Numbered from the stretch's first letter, positions 8,743 to 19,123 are shown. The stretch: DNA of 64,000 nucleotides from Chryseobacterium sp. H1D6B (GCF_029892445.1 NZ_JARXVJ010000001.1:4216001-4280000); one strand, 5' to 3'. Program-made: numbers and translations. The notes: generated by a model not told the origin, from the letters alone.

Positions 8743-9423
8743 TTATCTGTCTTTTTTTAAGTCCTCTGATTTTTGGGAAAGCTCCTCCAAACTCAGACCT
8801 TTATAATTCATAAATATTTCATTGTGGTGATAGTCCAGTTTATTTAAAAGAAAGGATAGTGAACTGACTTCTGTTGGCGTTAAATTCCCCACTACTACAC
8901 TGCCCACCAAGCCCATCTTGGGTAATAATTCAGACAATTCCTGCTTCCCTTTTGGCGTAATGGCGACCATTATGCTTCGTTTATCGTTTGGATTATCAAA
9001 TTCACGAATCAATTCCTGCTTTAGCAGACGCTTGATCACTTCAACACCAGAAGTTTTTTCCATAATCAGTTTATTGATGAGCTCGGTTTTGGTGAGAAAC
9101 GGATAGGTCATCAAGACGATTAAAAATGAGAATTCATCTAATGTATTAATATTGCTTTCCTTTAATGCTTTTTTAAAATATATGACCGCATACCGATAAA
9201 TAAAAACTAACATTCTCGCTATTTCCGTGTTCTGATCCTGATTATCCCGAACCCAATCTTCCTCACCTCCTGCCAATTCTCTTGTCACGGGAAGCTCATG
9301 ACTTTGACCTGCATTTAAAAATCCGAGAAAATCAGTCATGGTATACTCTTTATCACCCTGATACTGATTTTCGAATTCATAGAGATAGTCGATAAGTTGT
9401 TTCAGAACCTCTTTTGTGGCCAT
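8743..9423 (-). CDS. MarR-family transcriptional regulator
   Basis: 226 residues, longer than the usual ~150 because of an N-terminal extension of about 70 residues. The winged-helix part shows LTKTELINKLIMEKTSGVEVIKRLLKQ as the HTH and recognition helix, then NDKRSIMVAITPKGKQEL, the MarR wing with its DxRS core. It is upstream of and co-directional with the FAD monooxygenase, and divergent from glk. Likely a repressor of the downstream monooxygenase that is released by a small aromatic ligand, as is usual for the family. Confidence 0.9.
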   Translation of the reverse strand: MATKEVLKQLIDYLYEFENQYQGDKEYTMTDFLGFLNAGQSHELPVTRELAGGEEDWVRDNQDQNTEIARMLVFIYRYAVIYFKKALKESNINTLDEFSFLIVLMTYPFLTKTELINKLIMEKTSGVEVIKRLLKQELIREFDNPNDKRSIMVAITPKGKQELSELLPKMGLVGSVVVGNLTPTEVSSLSFLLNKLDYHHNEIFMNYKGLSLEELSQKSEDLKKDR

Positions 9424-9593
9424 AAAATTAAAATGTTTACGTTATAAATATATGAATAAAAATACGAATACATTTAATAAATATAATGTTACTTTCGATA
9501 TTAAAGAACACTTATGAAAATACTATATTATTTATGACCAGTTTTAAAACAATTAAATGTCAAAAAATCTTGCTAAATTAACCTGTTAATTAA

Positions 9594-10682
9594 ATGTCCA
9601 CCAATATGAAGAATTTTCAAGAAATCAGCTTACCTGACATTTCAGATACGGCTTTATCAATGGCTTATCCTTCGGGACAAAAAAAATTACCGGATTCCGG
9701 AATTGTTTTAGCAGCAGATGTGGGCGGAACCAAAACAGAATTGGCACTTTTCCAGATTAAAAAAAAGAAATTGGTTTCCATCAAAAGTGAACGGTACGCA
9801 ACTACAGATCACAATTCATTTGTAAAGGCAATCCGCCATTTCCACGAAGATAAAACGTCTGTTATTGACTGCGCTTGTTTAGGGGTAGCCGGTACGGTAG
9901 ATGGTGATAAAGTTCGGGGAGTTAATTTCGCATGGGAAATTGACGCCAAAAAATTAGAAGCTGATCTGGATATAAAGAGTGTACTGCTTATCAACGACCT
10001 TCAGGCCAATGCTTACGGATTATCTGCTCTAGAAGATTCAGATTTTAAAATTATTTCTAAAGGGGAGAAAATTGAAGGCAACGCCGTAGTGATTTCACCA
10101 GGAACAGGCCTTGGTGAAGCAGGAATGTATTGGGACGGCTCATACTTCCATCCATACGCTACAGAAGGCGGACATTCTAATTTTGCGCCCAATGATGAAC
10201 TGGATTTGGAATTATGGAAATTTTTAAATGAGAAATTTGATCACGTAAGTTGGGAAAGAGTCATTTCCGGGCAGGGCATAAATAATATATACGAATTCTT
10301 ACGAAACTACAGAGGTGAAAAAGAACCTGATTGGCTTACGGAACAATTAAAGGATAATGATTCCTCTAAAGTGATATCTGCGGCAGCCATTGAAAAAAAA
10401 GATTCCGTTTGCGTTGAAACAATGGAATTGTTTTTAAAATACCTGGCTGTAGAATCCAGTCAACTTGCTTTAAAAGCAAAAGCTACCAGCGGGATTTATA
10501 TCGGCGGAGGAATTACCCCAAAAGTTCTAAATTTAATTGATAAAAAAGAATTTTACAAAAACTTTATTAATGTCGGCCGAATGGAACATCTGCTAAAAAC
10601 CATTCCCATTAAAGTTGTCCTTAATGATAAAACAGCTTTAATGGGAGCGGCCTATTATGCGGCAATGGGAATTTTAAAATGA
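9594..10682 (+). CDS. glk: Glucokinase
   Basis: 362 residues, Glk family (COG0837). The phosphate-1 motif is ADVGGTKTEL (41-50), LLINDLQANAYGL holds the catalytic Asp and the glucose-binding region, and VISPGTGLGEAGM is the second phosphate motif. EGGHSNFAP and the C-terminal GIYIGGGITPK complete the fold. It phosphorylates cytosolic glucose to glucose 6-phosphate, the substrate of pgi and zwf encoded next to it. I use the ATG at 9594; a second ATG at 9606 is possible. Its stop lies 7 bp from the pgi stop on the opposite strand, so the two messages converge. Confidence 0.93.
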   Translation: MSTNMKNFQEISLPDISDTALSMAYPSGQKKLPDSGIVLAADVGGTKTELALFQIKKKKLVSIKSERYATTDHNSFVKAIRHFHEDKTSVIDCACLGVAGTVDGDKVRGVNFAWEIDAKKLEADLDIKSVLLINDLQANAYGLSALEDSDFKIISKGEKIEGNAVVISPGTGLGEAGMYWDGSYFHPYATEGGHSNFAPNDELDLELWKFLNEKFDHVSWERVISGQGINNIYEFLRNYRGEKEPDWLTEQLKDNDSSKVISAAAIEKKDSVCVETMELFLKYLAVESSQLALKAKATSGIYIGGGITPKVLNLIDKKEFYKNFINVGRMEHLLKTIPIKVVLNDKTALMGAAYYAAMGILK

Positions 10683-10689
10683 TAACAAC

Positions 10690-12345
10690 TTATTCATTCC
10701 GCCACTTTTTATAAGCATTGATTAATCCATTGGTAGAAGCATCGTGGGATTCTATCTCATCATTATTATCCAACTGGGGAAGTACATTGGCAGCCAATTG
10801 TTTACCGAGTTCCACGCCCCATTGGTCAAAACTGAAAATATTCCAGATCACTCCCTGCACAAAAATTTTATGCTCGTAAAGAGCCGTAAGCGCGCCTAAT
10901 GAAAAAGGAGTAATCTCTTTAAGCAAGAAGGAATTGGTCGGTTTATTCCCCGTAAAAACTTTAAACGGAATTAATTTCTCCATCTCTGATTTTTCCATTC
11001 CTGAATCTTTCAGCTCAGCAGCAACCTGCTCAGCAGTTTTACCGTTCATCAAAGCTTCAGTCTGGGCGATAAAGTTCGAAACCAATATTTTATGGTGTTC
11101 ACCGACAGGATTATGACTGATCGCCGGTGCAATAAAATCACATGGAATCAAATGAGTTCCCTGGTGGACCAATTGATAAAATGCATGCTGTCCATTGGTT
11201 CCGGGTTCACCCCAGACAATAGGTCCAGTGCTGTAGGTTACATCGTTCCCGTTTCGATCTGTATGTTTCCCGTTGCTCTCCATATTTCCCTGCTGAAAAT
11301 AGGCCGGAAATCGGTGCATATACTGGTCATAAGGGAATATCGCTTCTGTTTCCGAACCAAAAAAATTGGTGTACCACAACCCTACTAAAGCCATGATCAC
11401 AGGAATGTTTTCTTTAAAATCTGTCGTTCTGAAATGCACATCAGTTGACTCAGCACCTTTCAGTAATTCTTCAAAATGATCATATCCTATGGTGAGCGCA
11501 ATGGAAAGTCCGATACTACTCCAAAGACTGTATCGACCGCCAACCCAATCCCAGAAAACAAACATATTGTCTGGGTCAATTCCAAATTTTTTCACGCCTT
11601 CCTTATTCGTGGACAGTGCCACAAAATGTTTAGCCACAAATTGTTCATCTTCAGCCGATTTTAAAAACCAGTCTCGTGCCGTCTGCGCATTGGTCATTGT
11701 TTCCTGTGTCGTGAAAGTTTTCGACGCAATCGTAAAAAGTGTTTCTTCTGGATTTAAATTCTTCAGCGTTTCCACGATTTGAGTTCCATCCACATTGGAA
11801 ACAAAATAGGCCTGAATTCCTTCAATCCAATATGGTTTTAGCGCTTCAGTCACCATCACAGGCCCTAAATCACTTCCTCCTATCCCAATATTGACAATAT
11901 TCTTAATTTTTTTTCCGGAATAGCCTTTCCATTCGCCGCTATGAATTTTTTCACAAAAAGCCTTCATCTTCTGGCGGGTTTCGCGAACTTCCGGCATAAC
12001 ATCTTCTCCATCGATACTCATTGATTGGGCGGAAAAATTTCGTAGGGCGGTATGCATCACTGCACGATTTTCCGTTCCATTGATTTTCTCCCCGGCAAAA
12101 ATTGCTTCCAACGCATTTTTCACCTTACAATCTTCCGCCAGCTGCAGCAATTTTTCAAGAGTTTCGTCAGTGATTATATTTTTAGAATAATCAAAAATAA
12201 TATCATTGAATGTAATAGACATTTTTTCAAACCTCTTGGAATCTTGTTTAAAAAGATCTTTAATCTGAACGGTTTTTATTTCAGTATAGTGGGTTAATAA
12301 TGCTTTCCAAGCTATTGTTTCTGTGGGATTTATTTTAGGAAACAT
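10690..12345 (-). CDS. pgi: Glucose-6-phosphate isomerase
   Basis: 551 residues, full-length PGI. Visible are the phosphate-binding [14 protein letters not shown], the central [20 protein letters not shown] (the PGI signature 1 region), the active-site segment [18 protein letters not shown], and the C-terminal signature region [14 protein letters not shown]. It interconverts glucose 6-phosphate and fructose 6-phosphate, linking glucokinase to glycolysis and to the adjacent pentose-phosphate genes. A 308 bp gap with a MITE-like repeat separates it from zwf upstream, so it probably has its own promoter or is read through from zwf. Confidence 0.96.
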   Translation of the reverse strand: MFPKINPTETIAWKALLTHYTEIKTVQIKDLFKQDSKRFEKMSITFNDIIFDYSKNIITDETLEKLLQLAEDCKVKNALEAIFAGEKINGTENRAVMHTALRNFSAQSMSIDGEDVMPEVRETRQKMKAFCEKIHSGEWKGYSGKKIKNIVNIGIGGSDLGPVMVTEALKPYWIEGIQAYFVSNVDGTQIVETLKNLNPEETLFTIASKTFTTQETMTNAQTARDWFLKSAEDEQFVAKHFVALSTNKEGVKKFGIDPDNMFVFWDWVGGRYSLWSSIGLSIALTIGYDHFEELLKGAESTDVHFRTTDFKENIPVIMALVGLWYTNFFGSETEAIFPYDQYMHRFPAYFQQGNMESNGKHTDRNGNDVTYSTGPIVWGEPGTNGQHAFYQLVHQGTHLIPCDFIAPAISHNPVGEHHKILVSNFIAQTEALMNGKTAEQVAAELKDSGMEKSEMEKLIPFKVFTGNKPTNSFLLKEITPFSLGALTALYEHKIFVQGVIWNIFSFDQWGVELGKQLAANVLPQLDNNDEIESHDASTNGLINAYKKWRNE

Positions 12346-12422
12346 CTTTTATTTTTTTTAATATTAATATTTTACTTTGTAAGAACATTTGTTAAGACTG
12401 CAGAAAAATTTAAAAATTAAAA

Positions 12423-12642
12423 GTCTGTTTAAATTTTTACTTTTATAAATAATCTGTCACTTTTAATATAGTAATTTTTAATTTTTTACCATTAAAAGAT
12501 CTTATTAAGAAATGAAGAATAGTAAGTTTAATCTCGCTTTAAGGGTTAAAAATCTATTTGATTTTCTTAATTAAACTTAACTTCTTCAATGTTCTTAATG
12601 GTTTAAATATTTTATTAATTATTGACCAAAATTTAAACAGCC
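12423..12642. repeat. MITE-like repeat, copy 1
   Basis: A noncoding ~220 bp AT-rich segment between zwf and pgi, bounded by inverted terminal repeats GTCTGTTTAAATTTT (12423-12437) and AAAATTTAAACAGCC (12628-12642), 14 of 15 complementary. A related segment lies at 16347-16561, sharing CTTTTAT-AATAATC, TACCATTAA, TTTAATGGTTTAA and AATTTAAACAGCC in the same order. No coding potential is seen. It fills nearly the whole gap and would be transcribed with zwf/pgi. A nonautonomous transposable element or dispersed intergenic repeat fits best. Confidence 0.6.
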
Positions 12643-12653
12643 ACTATGTATTT

Positions 12654-14168
12654 TTATTTTTTATCCGGAAGATTAATCCAGTGAAAGCCGTCTTTTGCAA
12701 TGAGTGCTTCTGCATTTTCAGGACCCCATGAGTTGGCAGGATAATTCGGGAAGTTGGTCATTTTATTATTTTCCCAATAATCAAGAACCGGCATTACCAC
12801 TTCCCACGCAGCTTCTACTTGATCTGCACGCATAAATAAAGTCTGATCTCCGGAAATAACATCCAGCAAAAGGGTTTCATAGGCCTCTGGAGCATCTATT
12901 TTTGTTTTTGCTGAATAATCAAATACCATATCTACCGTATTCAAATTCATTTCAAGACCCGGAGTTTTACTTTCGAGCTGAAATCTAATCGCCATATCAG
13001 GTTGAATACTAATAATAAGTCTGTTCTGTTTCAGGAAATTTTGTTCTCCATTATTGAACATATTATGGGGAACTTCCCGAAACTGTATGATAATATGCGA
13101 AGCCGATTTAAAAAGCCGCTTGCCTGTGCGCAGATAAAAAGGAACTCCCTGCCAGCGCCAGTTATCGATATTAAATTTCATCGCAGCGTAGGTTTCTGTG
13201 TTAGAATCTGGAGCCACATCCACTTCTTCACGATAACCCGAAACTTCTTTTCCTTCTACCCAGCCCGAACCATACTGGCCTCTAACAGCAATCGAATCAA
13301 TTGTTCCCGGTACAATTTTTCGTATCGCTTTTAGAACATCCACTTTCCGGTCACGCACAAGGTCGGCATCAAAATTGACAGGCGGTTCCATGGCGATAAT
13401 GCACAATAATTGTAACAAGTGGTTTTGAATCATATCGCGTAAGATTCCGGAATGATCAAAATAGCCTCCTCTATCTTCCACCCCGATTTGTTCGGTTACT
13501 GAAATCTGTACGTGTTCAATATGCGTACGGTTCCAAAGCGGTTCCATAATGGTATTGGCAAAACGAAAAGCCATCACATTCTGAACGACCTCTTTTCCTA
13601 AATAATGATCTATTCTGTAGATTTGTTTTTCATCAAAAATAGTCAGTAACTTTTCGTTTAAAGCCTTTGCAGATTCCAGATCTCTGCCAAATGGTTTCTC
13701 AATAATAATGCGTGTGGTTTCCTTATTATTCTCTAATTTACTTTTTGAAATATTCTCTGCGATGGTGCAAAATAAATCCGGCGAAACAGCGCAGTAATAC
13801 AGTATTGAACAGTCTTGCTTCCATTCCTCTTTTAATGTATTGATTTTCGAATCAAACTCGTTGTAAGAAGCAACATCCTTGATATTTGCTGCCTGATAAG
13901 AAATATTTGAAGAAAATTTAGCCCATTCCTCTTTTTTAGCCTTACCGGTTCTGGAAAACTGATTGATTCCGTCCAATAAAGAATCGCGATACTTTTCGTC
14001 TGTAAAATCTGTCCTTGAAGTTCCAATGATAGCAAATTGTTCAGGAAGCCGGTTTTCAAGAAAAAGATTGTATAAAGCCGGAATAATTTTTCGTTTCGTT
14101 AAATCTCCGTTACCTCCAAAAATAATGATAACTGTGGGATTTGCTTTTATATTAGATGTGTTTGCCAT
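12654..14168 (-). CDS. zwf: Glucose-6-phosphate 1-dehydrogenase
   Basis: 504 residues. The N-terminal dinucleotide loop is FGGNGDLTKRK (about 17-26), a variant of the usual GASGDLA form. RIDHYLGKE carries the active-site His-Tyr-Leu-Gly-Lys signature and IIEKPFGRDL precedes it. It oxidises glucose 6-phosphate to 6-phosphogluconolactone with NAD(P)+, the entry step of the oxidative pentose phosphate pathway. It lies 39 bp downstream of gnd on the same strand, so they form one operon. No 6-phosphogluconolactonase (pgl) gene is seen in the block. Confidence 0.96.
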   Translation of the reverse strand: MANTSNIKANPTVIIIFGGNGDLTKRKIIPALYNLFLENRLPEQFAIIGTSRTDFTDEKYRDSLLDGINQFSRTGKAKKEEWAKFSSNISYQAANIKDVASYNEFDSKINTLKEEWKQDCSILYYCAVSPDLFCTIAENISKSKLENNKETTRIIIEKPFGRDLESAKALNEKLLTIFDEKQIYRIDHYLGKEVVQNVMAFRFANTIMEPLWNRTHIEHVQISVTEQIGVEDRGGYFDHSGILRDMIQNHLLQLLCIIAMEPPVNFDADLVRDRKVDVLKAIRKIVPGTIDSIAVRGQYGSGWVEGKEVSGYREEVDVAPDSNTETYAAMKFNIDNWRWQGVPFYLRTGKRLFKSASHIIIQFREVPHNMFNNGEQNFLKQNRLIISIQPDMAIRFQLESKTPGLEMNLNTVDMVFDYSAKTKIDAPEAYETLLLDVISGDQTLFMRADQVEAAWEVVMPVLDYWENNKMTNFPNYPANSWGPENAEALIAKDGFHWINLPDKK

Positions 14169-14207
14169 TGTTTAATTTTTATAAAAAATGATGATTAAAA
14201 AAACAGT

Positions 14208-15641
14208 TTAACTTTTACTATTTTCCATCCACTCAGTATGAAAAACACCTTCCTTACCTTTCAGTTCATAAGTATGTGAACCGAAATAATCACGTTGTGC
14301 CTGAATGAGGTTGGTCGGCATATTTTCACAGCGGAAATCATCGAAATAACTTAATGCCGCAGAAAACGCAGGTATCGAAATCCCATGGATTACCGCATCT
14401 GAAACTACGGTACGGATGCCCGGAATACTTTTAGTAAGATTTCCCGCAACAGTTTCATCTAAAAGTAAATGCTCCAGCTTCGGATTCTTGTTAAAAGCCG
14501 CATAAATATCTTCTAAAAATTCGGAGCGGATAATACAGCCACCACGCCAGATTTTCGCAATTAAATCTAAATTCAAATGATACTTAAATTCTTCATTCCC
14601 CTGGTAGAGTAAATGCATTCCCTGGGCGTAAGCAAAAACCACAGCAAAATAAAAGGCTTCCTCTAGTTTATCTAAATAGTCACTTTTATTTTCCTGATAA
14701 TGCATTTCGGTTAAATCCGGATATATTTTTGAAGCCTGAATCCGTAAATCTTTTAAGCTGGAAAGATCACGCATCGAAACGGCAATGTCAATAATCGGGG
14801 TGGGAAGATGTAAATCCATAGCCGCCTGAGAAGTCCATTTACCTGTTCCTTTTGCTTTAGCCTCATCTCTGATATTATCCAGCAGAAGATTTTCTTCGCC
14901 TTCATTTTTGTATGTGAAAATATCAGTGGTAATTTCTAACAGATAAGATTTTAACTTACCTTCATTCCATTTTTTATACACTTCATGTATTTGGCTGTTG
15001 TCCATTTGAAGTCCTTTCTTCATGATTTCATAGGATTCAGAAATCAGCTGCATGATCGCATATTCAATTCCATTGTGCACCATTTTCACGAAATGACCCG
15101 CCGAACGATCGCCCATAAAACCAACAGTAGGTTCTCCATTGACCTGAGCCGCAATTTTTTTCAGGATAGGCTTTATAATTTCATAGGCTTCTTTATCACC
15201 GCCAGGCATCATACTTGGACCTCTTCTTGCCCCTTCTTCACCGCCTGAAACGCCCATACCCACAAAATGCAGCCCCTTACCTTCCAATTCTTTATATCTT
15301 CGTTCGGTATCCGTATAATGTGAATTGCCGCCATCAATAATGATATCTCCTTTATCCAGAACAGCCAGCAATTCTTTAATGACGCTGTCTACTATTTCGC
15401 CGGCAGGAACCAGCATCATTACAATCTTCGGACTTGTAAGACTGTCGGTAAATTCCTTTAAATCTGAATATCCATGAATATTCTCACTCTTTAAATTGTT
15501 AAGGGTATTTACTTTATCCACGCTGTTATCGTATCCGGCGCAGTGATACCCATGATCAGCAATATTCTGTAAAAGGTTGGAACCCATTGTCCCCAAACCG
15601 ATCATTCCGAATGCATTTTGATTTTTATTTTCTTGTTCCAT
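14208..15641 (-). CDS. gnd: 6-phosphogluconate dehydrogenase, decarboxylating
   Basis: 477 residues from the ATG at 15641 (MEQENKN...); an adjacent ATG at 15644 is equally possible. Longer in-frame starts would run into the preceding HAD gene and add residues with no family counterpart. The NADP-binding motif is MIGLGTMGSNL near residue 13-23. VGMGVSGGEEGARRGPSMMPGG is split around the catalytic region, and FVKMVHNGIEY holds the catalytic Lys and His-Asn. It produces ribulose 5-phosphate, CO2 and NADPH. The HAD gene stops 2-5 bp before its start, showing tight coupling, and zwf follows. Confidence 0.95.
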   Translation of the reverse strand: MEQENKNQNAFGMIGLGTMGSNLLQNIADHGYHCAGYDNSVDKVNTLNNLKSENIHGYSDLKEFTDSLTSPKIVMMLVPAGEIVDSVIKELLAVLDKGDIIIDGGNSHYTDTERRYKELEGKGLHFVGMGVSGGEEGARRGPSMMPGGDKEAYEIIKPILKKIAAQVNGEPTVGFMGDRSAGHFVKMVHNGIEYAIMQLISESYEIMKKGLQMDNSQIHEVYKKWNEGKLKSYLLEITTDIFTYKNEGEENLLLDNIRDEAKAKGTGKWTSQAAMDLHLPTPIIDIAVSMRDLSSLKDLRIQASKIYPDLTEMHYQENKSDYLDKLEEAFYFAVVFAYAQGMHLLYQGNEEFKYHLNLDLIAKIWRGGCIIRSEFLEDIYAAFNKNPKLEHLLLDETVAGNLTKSIPGIRTVVSDAVIHGISIPAFSAALSYFDDFRCENMPTNLIQAQRDYFGSHTYELKGKEGVFHTEWMENSKS

Positions 15642-15645
15642 CATA

Positions 15646-16269
15646 TTATTTTCTTGTAAAATTTTCGAGAATAGTTTTAGTAGTTTCAAAATTTTCATGG
15701 AGAATGCTGTTAATCCCCAGGTTTTTAGCAGCATCGGCTAACATCGGCCTGTCGTCAAAATAAAGACACTCATCGGGTTTAACTTGGGCAATATCCATGG
15801 CCATTTTAAAGATTCGCGGATCTGGTTTTCGCACTCCCACATAGCACGATGAGAAAAAGCCGTCAAATACTTCATGTAATTTAAAGGTCTGAATTCGATA
15901 TTCATTGAGATCTAAATTTTCATTACTGAGGGCAAATACGGGCAGATCGGTCTGCTTTTTCCACTTTTTCAGCCATTCTAACATTTGTGGCAGCTCTGTC
16001 GACTGAGAAAAAATAAATTCCTTAAACTCGTCTTTTGTAAAATCGCGAGGCGAGTGAAATAAAACGGTATTTAAATATTGATCGAATGAAACGCTTCCTA
16101 TCTCAAAAACATTGTAAATGAAATTGTGCAGAATATTCATTTCTTTAAAATCAAAATTAAAAATTTCCGCAGCCTTTTCCCGCGAATTGTAATCCCAGCC
16201 ATTGGTAAGCAATACACCGCCGATATCCATAAAGATTACTTTTATTTTCGACACATTAAATTCAGTCAT
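15646..16269 (-). CDS. HAD-family hydrolase (HAD-IA)
   Basis: 207 residues. Motif I is FMDIGGVLL, in which the usual first Asp of DxD is followed by Ile-Gly (D-I-G), as in the HAD-IA group with a DxG variant. Motif II is ALSNE, the motif III lysine lies in GVRKPDPRIF, and motif IV is YFDDRPMLADAAKNLG. A helical cap domain of 60-80 residues separates motifs I and II. It is likely a sugar-phosphate or nucleotide phosphatase; its tight coupling to gnd suggests a role in sugar-phosphate housekeeping, but the substrate is not readable. Confidence 0.88.
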   Translation of the reverse strand: MTEFNVSKIKVIFMDIGGVLLTNGWDYNSREKAAEIFNFDFKEMNILHNFIYNVFEIGSVSFDQYLNTVLFHSPRDFTKDEFKEFIFSQSTELPQMLEWLKKWKKQTDLPVFALSNENLDLNEYRIQTFKLHEVFDGFFSSCYVGVRKPDPRIFKMAMDIAQVKPDECLYFDDRPMLADAAKNLGINSILHENFETTKTILENFTRK

Positions 16270-16346
16270 TATTTATTCTTTTTTATGTTTTTACTACTCT
16301 GAACTCCCGCTGACGGCTTCTTTAAAAATGGAGATTTAGATTGAAA

Positions 16347-16561
16347 CCCTATTTAAAATTCAACTTTTATGAATAATCGTTCTCATTTATTTTAGTAATG
16401 CTTGGAGTTTCTACCATTAATTAGAATATTAAGCTTGAGATTCGTTTTAAGGAAAACCGTTTAAGGAAATTCTTGGATTTTCTTAAGCTCCCTTAATAGC
16501 TAAACTTTTTTAATGGTTTAACATTTTCATTCATCCATTAATGAATACAATTTAAACAGCC
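16347..16561. repeat. MITE-like repeat, copy 2
   Basis: A second, more degenerate copy of the repeat at 12423-12642, filling the gap between rpiB and the HAD gene. The right terminus CAATTTAAACAGCC (to 16561) is well kept; the left, CTATTTAAAATTC from about 16349, has drifted. Internal landmarks (CAACTTTTATGAATAATC, TACCATTAA, TTTAATGGTTTAA) occur in the same order and spacing as in copy 1. No coding potential is seen. Confidence 0.5.
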
Positions 16562-16583
16562 TCAAAGTCTATGCAGATCATTG

Positions 16584-17048
16584 TTATGAATTGTTTTCCA
16601 AATTTTGAATTTTTTTTAAGCGGCGCAGATGTCTTTCTGCCCCGATAAATTTGGCATTCAAAAAAGCTAAAACCAACTCTTCTGCACTTGCATAACCTGT
16701 TACACGGCCGCCGAGACAGATTAAATTCATATCATCATCTTCCACCCCTTGGTGTGCTGAAAAATAATCCGTAATTAAACCCGCTCTGACGCCTGAAACT
16801 TTATTGGCTGCAACACATGCACCCACTCCGCTGCCACAAATCGCAATACCGCGAGAAACTTCTCCATCAGCTACAGCTTTTGCAAGCGGAATGACATAAT
16901 CCGGAAAATCATCGGCAGCATCTAATTCCTTTGCCCCAAAATCAACAGGCTCAAATTGATTATCAAGTAAAAAAGTTTTTATTCTTTCTTTGAGTTCAAA
17001 ACCGCCGTGATCCGCACAGATTCCTATTTTTCTTACTACTTTGGACAT
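16584..17048 (-). CDS. rpiB: Ribose-5-phosphate isomerase B
   Basis: 154 residues, RpiB/LacAB family. The N terminus has GICADHGGFELKE (substrate-binding Asp-His), and the anion-hole/catalytic segment ICGSGVGACVAANKVSGVRAG holds the catalytic cysteine; MNLICLGGRV follows. It interconverts ribose 5-phosphate and ribulose 5-phosphate, the step between gnd and transketolase. It lies 65 bp downstream of tkt on the same strand. Confidence 0.94.
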   Translation of the reverse strand: MSKVVRKIGICADHGGFELKERIKTFLLDNQFEPVDFGAKELDAADDFPDYVIPLAKAVADGEVSRGIAICGSGVGACVAANKVSGVRAGLITDYFSAHQGVEDDDMNLICLGGRVTGYASAEELVLAFLNAKFIGAERHLRRLKKIQNLENNS

Positions 17049-17113
17049 ACTTTTATTTAATTAAGAAATGATTTTTTAACAGAAAAGGATATACACTAAG
17101 TTCGTAAAAAATC

Positions 17114-19123
17114 TTATTCCTTTTTCAAAAACAAGGCTTCTGCTTTTTTTACTACATTTTCTACCGTAAATCCGTATTCTTTCATCACTTCTTCGGCCGG
17201 TGCAGATTCTCCAAATTTGTCAATTCCGATGACATCCCCATCATCAGTCGTATATTTCATCCAGCCAACAGGTGAACCTGCTTCTACCGCTAATCTTTTT
17301 CTATTTTTCTTTGGTAAAACTTGTTCTTTATAAGCGGAAGTTTGCTGATCAAATAAATTCCAACAAGGCATACTTACAACCCGTGCCTTAATGTTACTTT
17401 TCTTTAATTCCTCCTGTGCTTCAAGGATTAAATGAACTTCTGAGCCTGTGGCAATGAGAATAATATCCGGTTCACCCTCTGAATCTGAAAGAATATAAGC
17501 CCCTTTTTCTAGGTTTTTCGCATTCGCATATTTTTTTTGATCGATAACCGGAATTCCCTGACGGGTTAATACAATGGCTACTGGTCCATCTTTATGTTCA
17601 ATGGCTACGCGCCAAGCCTGTGCGGTTTCGTTAGCATCTGCCGGTCGAATGACCGTCATATTGGGAACCGTACGTAATCCTATCAGTTGTTCTACAGGCT
17701 GATGGGTTGTTCCATCTTCGCCAAGAGCAATACTATCGTGGGTAAAAACCATAATCTGACGTATTTTCATGATGGAAGCAAGCCTAAGCGGCGGACGCAT
17801 ATAATCTGAAAATATTAAAAATGTTGCTCCGTATGGAATCAAATAATTGCTGAGCGCCATTCCATTAAGGACCGATCCCATTGCGTGCTCACGGATTCCA
17901 AAATGAAAATTACGTCCGTCCCGATCTTTTGCTGAAAAGGATTTGTAAGCGTCAAGAACTGTATCTGTAGAGGGTGATAAATCTGCTGAACCGCCGATTA
18001 ACTGAGGTAAATATGCTGCAATCGCATTCAGCGTTTTTCCTGAAGCCTTTCGGGTCGCCATTTCTTCACCAGCCTCAAATACCGGAAGTTTTTCTTCCCA
18101 GTCTTCGGGTAATTTTCCTGAAGTGATAGATTCATATTCTTTGGCAAGATCAGGATGTCTTTTCTTATAATTTTCATATAATTCATTCCACTTATCTTCA
18201 TTTTCAGAAGATTTTTTCCCTGCTTTACGGTAAAATTCTGAAACATCATCAGGAACAACGAAATTTTTATCTGGATCAAATCCGAAATTTTCTTTAACCA
18301 GACGGACTTCATCTTTCCCTAAAGGAGATCCGTGTGCAGCAGCAGAATTCTGTTTATTGGGACTTCCGTAACCAATATGGCTGCGGACTTTTATCAGCGA
18401 TGGACGGCCGGTTTCTTTCTGCGCATTTTTAATCGCGTTGGATAATGCTTCCAGGTCATTGATATCTGGCAGATCCTGCACATGCCATCCATAAGCCTGA
18501 AATCTCTTAGATACGTCTTCATCAAAAGCTAAATCAGTATCGCCTTCTATCGTAATATGATTGCTGTCGTAGAAATAAATCATATTTCCCAACCCCAGAT
18601 GTCCCGCAAGCGATGCAGCTTCGGCAGAAACACCTTCCATAAGATCACCATCACTGCAAATTGCATAAATTTTATAGTCGAAAATATTGAAATCAGGTTG
18701 ATTATAACGTTCTGCCATATATTGCTGAGCAATAGCCATTCCTACTCCGTTAGCAAATCCCTGTCCTAATGGACCTGTTGTAACTTCAATTCCAGGAGTA
18801 AGTCCATATTCAGGATGACCTGCCGTAATGCTGTGTAATTGTCTGAAATTTTCAATGTCTTTGAGTGTAATTTTATAACCGGTCAAGTGCAGATAACTGT
18901 ATTGTAACATGCACGCATGACCGCAGGAAAGAATAAATCTGTCACGGTTTGCCCATTCGGGATTTTGAGGATTGTAACGCATGAACTCCGACCACAGCAC
19001 ATGACCTAACGGGGCTAAAGCCATAGGTGTTCCGGGATGTCCAGAATTTGCTTTTTGTACCGCATCAGCCGCTAAAACTCTTACTGTATCAATACTTTTC
19101 TGAATTAAATTTTCATTTTCCAT
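17114..19123 (-). CDS. tkt: Transketolase
   Basis: 669 residues from the ATG at 19123 (MENENLIQK); an upstream ATG at 19186 would add 21 basic residues with no family counterpart. The N-terminal substrate segment is NSGHPGTPMALAPLGHVLW and the thiamine-diphosphate motif runs from CSDGDLMEG to the DSN after it. The middle domain contains GIREHAMGSVLNG, with the catalytic Glu, and HDSIALGEDGTTHQPVE. It transfers two-carbon units between pentose and other sugar phosphates, closing the pentose phosphate block tkt-rpiB-HAD-gnd-zwf-pgi on this strand. Confidence 0.96.
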   Translation of the reverse strand: MENENLIQKSIDTVRVLAADAVQKANSGHPGTPMALAPLGHVLWSEFMRYNPQNPEWANRDRFILSCGHACMLQYSYLHLTGYKITLKDIENFRQLHSITAGHPEYGLTPGIEVTTGPLGQGFANGVGMAIAQQYMAERYNQPDFNIFDYKIYAICSDGDLMEGVSAEAASLAGHLGLGNMIYFYDSNHITIEGDTDLAFDEDVSKRFQAYGWHVQDLPDINDLEALSNAIKNAQKETGRPSLIKVRSHIGYGSPNKQNSAAAHGSPLGKDEVRLVKENFGFDPDKNFVVPDDVSEFYRKAGKKSSENEDKWNELYENYKKRHPDLAKEYESITSGKLPEDWEEKLPVFEAGEEMATRKASGKTLNAIAAYLPQLIGGSADLSPSTDTVLDAYKSFSAKDRDGRNFHFGIREHAMGSVLNGMALSNYLIPYGATFLIFSDYMRPPLRLASIMKIRQIMVFTHDSIALGEDGTTHQPVEQLIGLRTVPNMTVIRPADANETAQAWRVAIEHKDGPVAIVLTRQGIPVIDQKKYANAKNLEKGAYILSDSEGEPDIILIATGSEVHLILEAQEELKKSNIKARVVSMPCWNLFDQQTSAYKEQVLPKKNRKRLAVEAGSPVGWMKYTTDDGDVIGIDKFGESAPAEEVMKEYGFTVENVVKKAEALFLKKE

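Noticed and set aside
15642..15734. Longer N terminus for 6-phosphogluconate dehydrogenase (start at 15734)
   Set aside because: It would overlap the HAD gene by about 90 bp and add a Leu/Lys-rich segment absent from the family.
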